From: Bacillota bacterium
GTDB taxonomy: Bacteria > Bacillota > Clostridia > Peptostreptococcales > Anaerovoracaceae
DNA length: 8,541 nucleotides
NCBI GenBank assembly: GCA_029266295.1
Contig: JAQSXD010000147.1
Span: forward strand, 1 to 8,541
Direction of reading: 5' to 3'
Shown here: piece by piece, positions 1 to 6,661 of the stretch
Numbering within the stretch: the first letter of the stretch is position 1
Layout: each line of letters opens with the position of its first letter
The notes under the pieces: model-generated
Told to the model about the DNA's origin: nothing
The model's input: only the letters and a program-made list of their open reading frames with translations
Database searches by the model: none
Made by a program: the position numbers and the translations under genes

Positions 1-119
1 TTATTTTGTAAATTTCATCATAAAATAGAGTAATTTCTACCTATTATCCCTTTTACAGAAAATTTTTATATATCATAGAAGAAATTGTGGAAAATATTGT
101 AATTCGTTGTTTCTGCTCC

Positions 120-125
120 AAGGTG
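120..125 (+). promoter_or_regulatory. Shine-Dalgarno that fixes the start of the sigma factor gene
   Basis: AAGGTG lies 5 nt before the ATG at 131. The frame is open back to a TTG at 107, but that codon has no purine-rich site at a sensible distance. I therefore start the protein at 131 and not at 107. Confidence 0.65.
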
Positions 126-130
126 CTTCT

Positions 131-649
131 ATGAATCAAAAAGAGAATGAAAGAACAAGAATACGGCTTCTTGAAAGGGCTTGTGCCTCTTATGAAAGAG
201 AGCTGCAGCAGTACATTTATGCATTGACAAGAAACGATTCCTTTGCCATGGAGGAAATCTATCAGAACACGATGCTGAGCGCTCTGCGAGGAATCTACGG
301 ACTAAGGGAAGAACATAAGATAAAGGATTGGATCTTTGCCATTGCAAGGGAGGAGTCCAAACGCTATTACGCAGCGCTAAAAGCGGATAAGGCAGGGAGA
401 CAGCATGTAACGGATCATGAGTTTGAATGGGGGTCAACCTTCGTTACAGATTTCACTCAATCTGTGGAAGACAGAGTCTCCATTGCTTCACTAATTAGCA
501 GCTTAAAAGCGGAAGAGCGACGGCTTTATGTACTGCATTATTACTACGGCTTTCCTTTTAAGAAAATTTCTGAAATGCTGAACATGAACTATAATACGGT
601 TCGTTCTATTCACGGAAGGGGAATGGCTAAAATGAGAAAACGGCTCTGA
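131..649 (+). CDS. Sigma-70 family RNA polymerase sigma factor, ECF-like
   Basis: The product is a 172-residue DNA-binding sigma factor with the two-domain build of small ECF sigmas. Residues about 18-82 look like region 2, including the helix with KDWIFAIAREESKRY, which resembles the 'WLxxIARN' core of sigma region 2.3-2.4. Residues about 118-172 look like region 4: an acidic linker, then a helix-turn-helix reading KISEMLNMNYNTVRSIHGRG and a basic tail. It would direct RNA polymerase to a small promoter set. No anti-sigma gene follows; the next gene is a sensor kinase, separated by a long hairpin, so the two are probably not one simple operon. Nothing links the gene to ethanolamine metabolism except its position. 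I see no clear promoter in positions 1-119, which are very AT-rich; a TTTACA at 52-57 is at best a weak -35. Family call is confident, target genes unknown. Confidence 0.85.
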   Translation: MNQKENERTRIRLLERACASYERELQQYIYALTRNDSFAMEEIYQNTMLSALRGIYGLREEHKIKDWIFAIAREESKRYYAALKADKAGRQHVTDHEFEWGSTFVTDFTQSVEDRVSIASLISSLKAEERRLYVLHYYYGFPFKKISEMLNMNYNTVRSIHGRGMAKMRKRL

Positions 650-653
650 CGGA

Positions 654-724
654 TCTAAGGAAGAGCTGATTTAATGAATTAACTGATCAGATGTGCGCAC
701 GGAATTAATCAGCTCTTCCCTAGA
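654..724. other. Long hairpin between sigma factor and kinase genes
   Basis: TCTA-A-GGAAGAGCTGATT at 654-671 pairs with AATCAGCTCTTCC-C-TAGA at 707-724, giving 17 pairs and one A/C mismatch around a 35-nt loop. It begins 5 nt after the sigma factor stop codon. There is no run of T after it on the + strand, so it is not a classical intrinsic terminator. It could block 3' exonucleases, act as a weak terminator, or be a transcript-processing site. The loop holds further small inverted repeats (TTAAT/ATTAA). Confidence 0.6.
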
Positions 725-732
725 TAAAAAAC

Positions 733-761
733 TTGATCATCATTTGCCTCGGTAGTATATT
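733..761 (+). promoter_or_regulatory. Candidate sigma-A-type promoter of the kinase-regulator operon
   Basis: TTGATC (733-738) and TATATT (756-761) are separated by 17 nt. The predicted transcription start falls at about 767-769, on or beside the ATG at 768. That implies a leaderless transcript, or translation from the second ATG at 783. Assigned by eye only. Confidence 0.45.
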
Positions 762-767
762 CAGAGT

Positions 768-2174
768 ATGAGAAACAAAATAATGGAGCTGTGTAAGGAC
801 TATACAGACCTTACGGAAGAGGATATCCAAATCCTCATCGAGTATGATGAAAAAATCGGGTCGATCGCTCTGCTGACATCCAACGATATCTTTATTGACG
901 CGCTGACGTCCAATCATAAAGATTCCGTTGTTCTTGCATGGGCCAAGCCTGAAAAGAAGTCTCTCTACAACAAGAGCGTAGTGGGGGATCTTGCCTATTC
1001 GGAAAATGAGCCTGGTGTGTACAAGACGATTATAACCGGAAAAGTCTCCCGGGCAATCAGCGGCGTAAGCCAGGAAGGAGTTCCTATCGCACAGACCGTC
1101 GTCCCCATCAAGAATCGGAACAAGATTATCGGCGTGCTGATCATGGAGCGGGATATTACCCGTGAAATTGAACAGGAGCAGGAAGTAAACGTACTGAAGG
1201 AAACGGTAGAATTTCTAAAAAAGTCTCTCATGGAACTAAATATCGTCGAGTCCTATTTTGCAGATTGGTTCAATAATGGAATTTTTGTACTGAACAGCGA
1301 GTGCAGAATTATCTATGTCAACAAAGCCGCACATGATCTCTATCTCAGAGAAGAAAACAAGGAACCCATGGGCAATGATCTTTCCAAGCTGCTTGGAACC
1401 TTCCGGGATCTCAATGATATGCTGAGCAAGATCAGCAGCCCGACAGAAATAGGCCTGCGGGATGAGGTTTACAATCTCCATATTCACCCGATCGGAATCC
1501 AGGATGAGCTGGAGGGCGCTGTTATCATCGCTCAGGATATGACCGAGCTAAGAATCAAGGAACGGGAAATCCAGGGGAAAGATATGCTGATTCGGGAGAT
1601 CCATCACAGGGTGAAAAATAATCTTCAAAACATTGCAGCAATTCTGCAGCTTCAAATGAGAAGGACCAATTCTGAAGAGGCACGGACATCTTTCCAGGCC
1701 AGCATCAGCAGGATTATGTCCATCGCAGCAGCCCAAAATGTATTCTCCCGTCAGAACATAGACACAGTCAAACTCAAAGAATTACTGGGTTATGTGATGA
1801 ACACAACGCTGGAAAGCTATAAATTTGAGTATCAAAACATTTTGGCAGCTGTGGAAGGACGCAACGTTGAAATTTCCAGCAGTCAGGCCATACCTGTGGC
1901 CCTCATCGCCAATGAGGTTGTCAGCAATGCTATGAAGCACGGTATAAAGAGTGATGAGACCGGTGAAATCCGCATAAATATTAATGAGAATGAAAATATG
2001 GTCATTATGGAGTTTTACGACAGCGGAAAAAATGATCTGAATGATGACATCAGAAATGAAAATAAGCTGGGTCTTCAGATCGTTAAGGCGCTCTCTACAG
2101 AGCAGCTGGGCGGTACCTTTACCCTCAGTAAAGTAAACGGTGAGACGAAAGCAGAAGTAATATTCACCAAATGA
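768..2174 (+). CDS. Cytoplasmic sensor histidine kinase, EutW/PdtaS-like (HisKA_2 type)
   Basis: This 468-residue kinase has no membrane segment or signal peptide, so it should sense a cytoplasmic cue. Residues about 1-150 resemble the N-terminal sensor domain of EutW-type kinases (H_kinase_N). Residues about 155-260 form a PAS-like domain ending in the usual DMTELR junction. The HisKA_2 phosphoacceptor box reads EIHHRVKNNLQ, with His280 the likely phosphorylated residue. The ATPase domain shows the N box NEVVSNAMKHG (382-392), DSGKND (418-423) and a G-box-like NKLGLQIVKAL (432-442). HisKA_2 kinases of this layout pair with ANTAR regulators, as EutW with EutV or PdtaS with PdtaR, and an ANTAR regulator follows 15 nt downstream. 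No good Shine-Dalgarno precedes ATG 768; ATG 783 (Met6) is an alternative start. The EutW assignment rests on the downstream permease and shell genes; a general PdtaS-like role is the alternative. Confidence 0.88.
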   Translation: MRNKIMELCKDYTDLTEEDIQILIEYDEKIGSIALLTSNDIFIDALTSNHKDSVVLAWAKPEKKSLYNKSVVGDLAYSENEPGVYKTIITGKVSRAISGVSQEGVPIAQTVVPIKNRNKIIGVLIMERDITREIEQEQEVNVLKETVEFLKKSLMELNIVESYFADWFNNGIFVLNSECRIIYVNKAAHDLYLREENKEPMGNDLSKLLGTFRDLNDMLSKISSPTEIGLRDEVYNLHIHPIGIQDELEGAVIIAQDMTELRIKEREIQGKDMLIREIHHRVKNNLQNIAAILQLQMRRTNSEEARTSFQASISRIMSIAAAQNVFSRQNIDTVKLKELLGYVMNTTLESYKFEYQNILAAVEGRNVEISSSQAIPVALIANEVVSNAMKHGIKSDETGEIRININENENMVIMEFYDSGKNDLNDDIRNENKLGLQIVKALSTEQLGGTFTLSKVNGETKAEVIFTK

Positions 2175-2189
2175 CAAAGGAGGTGTTTC

Positions 2190-2756
2190 ATGGGCTATTT
2201 ATCAGTGTTGCTGGCAGATGATGAAGTGTTGACCAGGCTCGATATTCGGGAACATTTGACAAAGGAAGGACATATCGTCTGCGGCGAAGCAGGAAACGGT
2301 CTGGACGTATTAGAATTGGCCAGACTGACCAATCCGGACATCGCACTGCTGGACATTAAAATGCCGGGACTTGACGGGATTGAAGTGGCCAGCCAGCTGA
2401 AACTGATGGGGGTTCCCACAGTACTTATGACGGCATATTATCAACCGGCTTTTATTAATCGGGCGGAGAAGGTCGGGGTCTATGGATACCTGAATAAACC
2501 GATTCGTCAGCAGGACATCATCCCAGCACTTCATATTGCTTATGGGCGGTGGAAAGAGGTGCAGAAGCTTTCCAAAGAGATCGATCTAATCAAAAAGAAG
2601 ATCGAGTATCAGAAGAGAATTGAACGAGCAAAGGGAATCTATGCCTTAAAGCACGGCATCACCGAGTTTGAGGCGCACAACGCAATTTTAAAATTATCCA
2701 TGGCAAGCAGCAAGCCACTATTTCATGTATGTGATGAAATTATAAGAGAAGGTTAA
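2190..2756 (+). CDS. Response regulator with RNA-binding ANTAR output domain, EutV-like
   Basis: The 188-residue protein has a receiver domain at about 4-120: acidic pair Asp10/Asp11, phosphoacceptor Asp55 in LLDIKMPG, Thr81, and Lys103 in the NKP motif. A helical coiled linker (about 121-140) leads into an ANTAR domain (about 135-187) with the family core RIERAKGIYALKHGITEFEA at 143-162. ANTAR regulators bind paired hairpins in nascent RNA and prevent formation of intrinsic terminators; EutV does this in ethanolamine operons of Firmicutes. A very strong Shine-Dalgarno, AAAGGAGGTG at 2176-2185, lies in the 15-nt gap after the kinase gene, so the two are surely co-transcribed. Here the kinase precedes the regulator. 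A candidate RNA target lies at 6662-6755. Without the context it could equally be called PdtaR-like. Confidence 0.9.
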   Translation: MGYLSVLLADDEVLTRLDIREHLTKEGHIVCGEAGNGLDVLELARLTNPDIALLDIKMPGLDGIEVASQLKLMGVPTVLMTAYYQPAFINRAEKVGVYGYLNKPIRQQDIIPALHIAYGRWKEVQKLSKEIDLIKKKIEYQKRIERAKGIYALKHGITEFEAHNAILKLSMASSKPLFHVCDEIIREG

Positions 2757-2791
2757 ACGCAATCATTTTAATACCAAGTGGATCATATGAT

Positions 2792-2817
2792 TCTCCGAAA
2801 GAGAACCTTTGGGGAGA
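2792..2817 (+). other. Hairpin upstream of the terminator
   Basis: TCTCC (2792-2796) pairs with GGAGA (2813-2817), and after a small internal loop AAAG (2798-2801) pairs with CTTT (2807-2810) around the loop AGAAC. It lies 16 nt before the terminator stem. A pair of hairpins ending in a terminator may be a regulated 3' end or an orphan leader; no downstream ORF begins close enough to make it an obvious leader. Confidence 0.5.
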
Positions 2818-2832
2818 CAGCCGTCAAAAATT

Positions 2833-2878
2833 TACCTCAGGAATCAGCAAACCTAACGATTCCGGGGGTATTTTTTTT
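2833..2878 (+). terminator. Rho-independent terminator of the kinase-regulator operon
   Basis: GGAATC (2840-2845) pairs with GATTCC (2858-2863), extended below an A/G mismatch by TACCTC (2833-2838) with GGGGTA (2865-2870), including one T-G wobble. The stem runs directly into eight T residues at 2871-2878. It sits about 75 nt after the regulator stop codon and before the chemoreceptor promoter, so it should end the two-gene transcript. Confidence 0.85.
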
Positions 2879-2965
2879 ATCTGAATAACAGTGTAATATT
2901 ATTTGGCGTCTGAAAGAACGGTTTCATCGTGTAAATGATTTCGCTGGAGGCGATATGTGTTTAAT

Positions 2966-2972
2966 TGTCGAA
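2966..2972 (+). promoter_or_regulatory. Spo0A-box-like heptamer TGTCGAA
   Basis: TGTCGAA matches the canonical 0A box exactly and lies 38 nt before the -35 of the chemoreceptor promoter. A seven-base match is expected about once by chance in a window this size, so this is only a candidate. Confidence 0.2.
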
Positions 2973-3009
2973 TTTGATAATAAATTGTATTATTATGCAT
3001 TATTTTGAC

Positions 3010-3038
3010 TTGCATCCACTTTTTCTTTGCATTATACT
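3010..3038 (+). promoter_or_regulatory. Sigma-A-type promoter of the chemoreceptor gene
   Basis: TTGCAT (3010-3015), a 17-nt spacer and TATACT (3033-3038) form a near-consensus promoter. It is downstream of the terminator at 2833-2878, which indicates an independent transcript for the chemoreceptor with a 5' untranslated region of about 180 nt. An overlapping TTGACT at 3005-3010 would give a 22-nt spacer and is less likely. Confidence 0.6.
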
Positions 3039-3083
3039 AGCAACTAGCATTGGTTTCCATAATTTTACCCGGATTATATTAAC

Positions 3084-3101
3084 TGTAAATATATGTTTAC
3101 A
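3084..3101. promoter_or_regulatory. Inverted repeat TGTAAA-N6-TTTACA
   Basis: An 18-bp inverted repeat with 6-bp arms, about 46 nt after the -10 of the chemoreceptor promoter. The arms match those of the palindrome at 6535-6548, but the spacing differs (6 versus 2). It could be an operator for a dimeric repressor or an AT-rich coincidence. Confidence 0.3.
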
Positions 3102-3156
3102 CAATTTCCGCTTTTAGTTTATTTTTCATTCAATTTGATTTTGGAAAGATCATCAT

Positions 3157-3181
3157 CGGCCTGCAGGGAGCAGAATTGCCG
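3157..3181 (+). other. Small hairpin in the chemoreceptor leader
   Basis: CGGC-CTGC (3157-3164) pairs with GCAG (3170-3173) and, after a four-nt bulge, GCCG (3178-3181), with loop AGGGA. It ends 30 nt before the Shine-Dalgarno AAAGGAG at 3211-3217 and is not followed by a T run. A role in translation control is possible but unsupported. Confidence 0.35.
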
Positions 3182-3224
3182 TTAATGAAATATGACATTA
3201 TTGTGAAAGAAAAGGAGTTTAGGA

Positions 3225-6200
3225 ATGAAATGGAGTGTATCTAGAAAAATAGCACTGATGACCGGTGTACTCATCATAACGGCGTCGGTTGCCTTGAGCT
3301 TAACTGCCGGGTTTATGAGCGAAGCTGCTCTCATGGAGCAGACCAATAACTCAATGCAGCAGTATGCAAAAGGGAGCGCCGCATATGTAGGCGCCAAGGT
3401 GGAAAAGAATCTTGCGGTCTTGAATCAACTTGCAGAGAATCCAGTGATTACTTCCATGGACTGGAGCATACAGAGAGATCTTCTTTTGTACGAGCTGGAC
3501 GAATTGGGATATTCGACGATTGCAATCGCCCAGCCGGATGGAACCATGATCAATGCAGGCACCGGAGAGTCTGCTAATGTCAGCGAGCGCCAATACTTTA
3601 AGGAGGTAATGCAGGGAAAATCGGTGGCATCCGATGTTGTGGTAAACAAGGTGACCAATCGTCCTTGTGTCGTTGAAGCGGTGCCTATTGAGATCAACGG
3701 AGCCGTTGCAGGAGTATTGATGGGCGCAAGGGATGTGGAATATCTGAGCGAATTGACTGATGGGATTGGGCTTGGAAAACGGGGTTATGGCTTTATCCTT
3801 GGAGCAGACGGGACCTATTATGCCTATCCGGACAGGCAGGTGGTTGCTGATCAGATCAACGTCTTCAAAAACATGAATGACGGTGCGAATAGTTTTGCAG
3901 CCAAGTATGAAGCTTTGGGAGTAGGTAACACCGGCGTTCTCGAGTATGAACTGAACGGTGAGGCTCGTCTCTCAGCTCTGACGCCGGTGCCAGGAACAGG
4001 CTGGACCCTTGGTATTGCAAATTATCGTGACGAGGTTCTTGAAGGCGTATCTGCACTAAAATTATCAATCGTTATCATCACCATCGTTGTCTCAATCTTA
4101 GGAGTACTCTGTGCATGGTTTGTAGGCAGACAAATCAGCAAACCAATCAAAAATCTAAAGGCGGCGGCGGACCAGCTAGCGCTTGGAAACGTTGAAATTT
4201 CGCTAAGCGTATCCACGAGAGATGAAATTGGCGAACTTATGACTTCCTTTGGCACAATGGCTGATCACATCAAAGATCAGGCTTTGGCGGCTGAGCGGAT
4301 TGCCAAGGGCGATCTGACAGCAGAGTTGAATCCCAGATCAGAGAAGGATGTACTGGCTCTCAGCATGAAGAGTGTTATTGAAACGCTTAGGGCGCTGGTA
4401 AGCGAGACCCGGAACCTTACGGAGTCCGCTGCAGAGGGGAATTTGGAAGCCCGTGGGAATGCGGAGGCGTTCGACGGCGGCTTCAGAGAAATTGTAGAGG
4501 GTGTTAACCGTACGCTGGACGGAATTGTAGAGCCGCTGTCTGTGGCGCTGGGATATATCTCTAGGATGGCCGATGGTGAAAACATGGAGCTTTTGGAGAA
4601 TCATTACAAGGGTGAATATGGAAAACTCATCGAAAATCTGAATCGGGTTAGAGACGCACTTTACAGCCTGACTAGCGAAGCAATGGCTCTTGCACAAGCA
4701 ACAAAAAAAGGAAATCTTTCTCATCGCGCAGATGTGGGAAGGTTGAAGGGCGGATACGCAAGAATTATGCAAGGGATCAATGATTCTCTCGATGCAGTTA
4801 TTAATCCTTTGAGAATTGCAGCGGGATATATGGAGCAAATCGGGAGAGGGGAAGTGCCCGAGACGATCAACGAGACGTATGCCGGTGAGCTGGAAGAGAT
4901 TAAAAACAGCATCAATGCCTGCATTGAAGGTCTGGACGGTCTGGTGAGAAACCGGGACATCCTCATGGCCATGAGCGTCAATGATTATTCCCAAGCAGCA
5001 TCGGAGGAATATCAGGGTATTTATGCGGACATCAGCAGGTCGATTAATGCGGCATCCGGTCTCATCAACCGTTTGGTTCTTGTTATGAGAAAAGTCGCGG
5101 ATGGAGATTTAAGCGATCTTGAACGGCTTAAGGGTATGGGCAGACTGAGTGAGCGTGATGAACTAATGCCTGCGGTTATCACAATGATGGGTGCCATTCA
5201 ATCTCTGGTGGACGAGACCTCAACTCTTTCCGATGCTGCTGTGGAGGGAAGACTTGAGAATAGAGGTGACGCATCGAGGTTCAGCGGTCAGTATCGAAGC
5301 GTAGTAGAAGGAATTAATCAAACGCTTGATGCAATTCTTTCGCCGATTGCAGAGGCATCGTCAGTCCTTGAAGAGATGGCAAACGGAAACCTGCAAGTTG
5401 CGGTCAGCGGTGACTACAGGGGAGATCATGCAAAGCTGAAAAACAATCTGAACAGGACACTTGGAAGTCTTCAGGATTATGTCAGCGAGATCACGAGGAT
5501 TCTGTCAGGAGTCAGCGAGGGGAATCTGGATCTGACGCTGGAAGCAGACTACAGGGGGGATTTCACTGAAATTAAAAATTCTTTGAACAATATCATTGGT
5601 ACCCTATCACAAGTAATGGGAGATATCAACACGGCGGCAGAGCAGGTGGCTTCCGGGTCAAGACAGGTTTCCGTCGGCAGTCAGTCCCTTTCCCAGGGTT
5701 CTACTGAGCAGGCAAGCACCGTACAGCAGCTGACTGCCTCCATTTCCGAGCTTGCGTCGCAGACTAAGAAAAATGCACTGGACGCAAATGAAGCCAGCCA
5801 GCTGGCCGTAACCGCCAGCGAGCAGGCATCTGCCGGTAATCATCAGATGCGGGAAATGTTGGGTTCCATGGAGGCAATCAATGAATCCTCGGCGAATATT
5901 TCAAAGATCATAAAGGTAATTGATGATATTGCGTTCCAGACCAACATTCTAGCCCTGAATGCCGCAGTTGAAGCAGCCAGAGCTGGTCAGCACGGAAAAG
6001 GCTTTGCCGTTGTGGCAGAGGAGGTTAGAAACCTTGCAGCTAGAAGTGCAGCTGCAGCCAGGGAAACCACCGATCTGATTGAGGGATCTGTCCAGAAAGC
6101 TCAAAGTGGAACGAAGATTGCCAATGAAACAGCAACCTCGCTCAATGTAATTGTGAGAGGGGTTGAGCAGGCAGCGGATTTAGTTCGAAGTATTGCTGAA

Positions 6201-6503
6201 GCCTCAAATGAACAAGCGTCAGGCATTGCGCAGATCAACCGAGGGATTGAGCAGGTATCTTTGGTTGTTCAAAATAATTCCGCCACAGCAGAGGAAAGTG
6301 CGGCGGCTAGTGAGGAGCTTTCCGGACAGGCAGAACTGCTAAAAGAGATGATGAGTAGGTTTAAAATAAACAGAAATTTGTCCGCTTTGGGGAATTCTGA
6401 GGCAATACATTCTGACATAGCGTTACAGTCGCCCGTGAAGGAAGAGCGTATTACAAAGATCCCGGTAATTTCACTTGTGGATCGGGAGTTGGATAAGTAT
6501 TAA
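3225..6503 (+). CDS. Methyl-accepting chemotaxis protein with dCache-like sensor and poly-HAMP array
   Basis: This 1092-residue receptor is roughly twice the length of a typical enteric chemoreceptor. A membrane segment (about 9-31) precedes an extracytoplasmic sensor (about 35-275) of dCache type, with SERQYFKEV at 120-128 in the membrane-distal half and GYGFILGADGTYYAYPD at 187-203 in the membrane-proximal half. A second membrane segment (about 280-299) leads into a canonical HAMP starting at VGRQISKP (300-307). About ten more HAMP-like units follow to about residue 800. The signalling domain (about 805-1060) has the conserved tip DDIAFQTNILALNAAVEAARAG (900-921), which contacts CheA/CheW, plus flanking methylation helices. 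The C-terminus DRELDKY lacks a CheR-tethering NWETF-like pentapeptide. AAAGGAG (3211-3217) sits 7 nt before the ATG. Position between the regulators and the permease suggests it detects the locus substrate; that is inference, and the ligand is unknown. Confidence 0.95.
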   Translation: MKWSVSRKIALMTGVLIITASVALSLTAGFMSEAALMEQTNNSMQQYAKGSAAYVGAKVEKNLAVLNQLAENPVITSMDWSIQRDLLLYELDELGYSTIAIAQPDGTMINAGTGESANVSERQYFKEVMQGKSVASDVVVNKVTNRPCVVEAVPIEINGAVAGVLMGARDVEYLSELTDGIGLGKRGYGFILGADGTYYAYPDRQVVADQINVFKNMNDGANSFAAKYEALGVGNTGVLEYELNGEARLSALTPVPGTGWTLGIANYRDEVLEGVSALKLSIVIITIVVSILGVLCAWFVGRQISKPIKNLKAAADQLALGNVEISLSVSTRDEIGELMTSFGTMADHIKDQALAAERIAKGDLTAELNPRSEKDVLALSMKSVIETLRALVSETRNLTESAAEGNLEARGNAEAFDGGFREIVEGVNRTLDGIVEPLSVALGYISRMADGENMELLENHYKGEYGKLIENLNRVRDALYSLTSEAMALAQATKKGNLSHRADVGRLKGGYARIMQGINDSLDAVINPLRIAAGYMEQIGRGEVPETINETYAGELEEIKNSINACIEGLDGLVRNRDILMAMSVNDYSQAASEEYQGIYADISRSINAASGLINRLVLVMRKVADGDLSDLERLKGMGRLSERDELMPAVITMMGAIQSLVDETSTLSDAAVEGRLENRGDASRFSGQYRSVVEGINQTLDAILSPIAEASSVLEEMANGNLQVAVSGDYRGDHAKLKNNLNRTLGSLQDYVSEITRILSGVSEGNLDLTLEADYRGDFTEIKNSLNNIIGTLSQVMGDINTAAEQVASGSRQVSVGSQSLSQGSTEQASTVQQLTASISELASQTKKNALDANEASQLAVTASEQASAGNHQMREMLGSMEAINESSANISKIIKVIDDIAFQTNILALNAAVEAARAGQHGKGFAVVAEEVRNLAARSAAAARETTDLIEGSVQKAQSGTKIANETATSLNVIVRGVEQAADLVRSIAEASNEQASGIAQINRGIEQVSLVVQNNSATAEESAAASEELSGQAELLKEMMSRFKINRNLSALGNSEAIHSDIALQSPVKEERITKIPVISLVDRELDKY

Positions 6504-6534
6504 TTCAAGAATGGCTGTCTCACAGGGCGGGAAC

Positions 6535-6548
6535 TGTAAAAATTTACA
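6535..6548. promoter_or_regulatory. 14-bp perfect-arm palindrome TGTAAA-AA-TTTACA, cre-like
   Basis: It has the length and arms of a catabolite-responsive element (TGWAANCGNTNWCA) but has AA in place of the central CG, which CcpA normally needs. It lies 32 nt after the chemoreceptor stop and about 65 nt before the TATAAT at 6614. It may be an operator of another regulator, or chance. Confidence 0.3.
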
Positions 6549-6549
6549 A

Positions 6550-6593
6550 AGTATGAATAACCCTTATTGGCTGTAAGCTGGGTTATTCATACT
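6550..6593. other. 14-bp perfect hairpin after the chemoreceptor gene
   Basis: AGTATGAATAACCC (6550-6563) pairs perfectly with GGGTTATTCATACT (6580-6593) around a 16-nt loop. No T run follows on the + strand; GCCC comes next and can pair with GGGC near 6525. It probably shapes the 3' end of the chemoreceptor mRNA, either as a Rho-assisted end or as a protective stem. Confidence 0.6.
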
Positions 6594-6613
6594 GCCCGGT
6601 CCCACGATTTGTG

Positions 6614-6619
6614 TATAAT
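6614..6619 (+). promoter_or_regulatory. Consensus -10 element TATAAT, candidate permease promoter
   Basis: TATAAT preceded by TG lies after the hairpin at 6550-6593. No recognisable -35 stands 17 nt upstream (6591-6596 reads ACTGCC), so it would be a -10-driven or activator-dependent promoter. Transcription from about 6626 would give a 5' leader of about 177 nt containing the terminator at 6696-6755. A weaker alternative is TTGCAT (6637-6642), N17, TATCTT (6660-6665). Confidence 0.4.
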
Positions 6620-6641
6620 ATTCTGAAAAATAATTATTGCA

Positions 6642-6648
6642 TTCGACA
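6642..6648 (-). promoter_or_regulatory. Spo0A-box-like heptamer (TTCGACA on the + strand)
   Basis: Exact complement of the 0A box TGTCGAA, located just after the TATAAT element and overlapping the alternative -35. Chance matches of seven bases are common, so confidence is low. Confidence 0.2.
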
Positions 6649-6661
6649 TTTTTTAATGATA

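Larger units (their letters stand above)
2757..3224. other. 468-nt intergenic region between regulator and chemoreceptor genes
   Basis: No credible gene is present. The first part (2782-2878) holds a 10-bp palindrome (ATCATATGAT at 2782-2791), a hairpin and an intrinsic terminator. The rest is AT-rich and carries the promoter, inverted repeats and ribosome-binding site of the chemoreceptor gene, listed separately. I looked for conserved cores of common riboswitch classes (cobalamin, c-di-GMP-I, glycine, TPP) and recognised none. Confidence 0.6.

Noticed and set aside
107..130. TTG start extending the sigma factor by eight residues
   Set aside because: No Shine-Dalgarno near 107, whereas ATG 131 has AAGGTG at 5 nt; the extra residues do not look conserved.
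129..437. Minus-strand open frame opposite the sigma factor gene
   Set aside because: It lies wholly within the sigma gene, has no plausible ribosome-binding site and shows low-complexity, non-protein-like composition. The same applies to the antisense frames under the kinase, receptor and permease genes.
2757..2880. Cobalamin or other known riboswitch after the regulator gene
   Set aside because: Ethanolamine loci can carry adenosylcobalamin control elements, but I found no cobalamin-box-like core here and the structure reduces to two simple hairpins.
3157..3181. ANTAR target hairpin in the chemoreceptor leader
   Set aside because: Loop AGGGA has five nt, there is no second hairpin next to it and no terminator follows, so the antitermination layout is missing.
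4338..4994. 218-codon minus-strand open frame inside the chemoreceptor gene
   Set aside because: The long opposite frame overlaps a strongly supported receptor reading frame with continuous HAMP repeats; it has no start signal and no recognisable domain.
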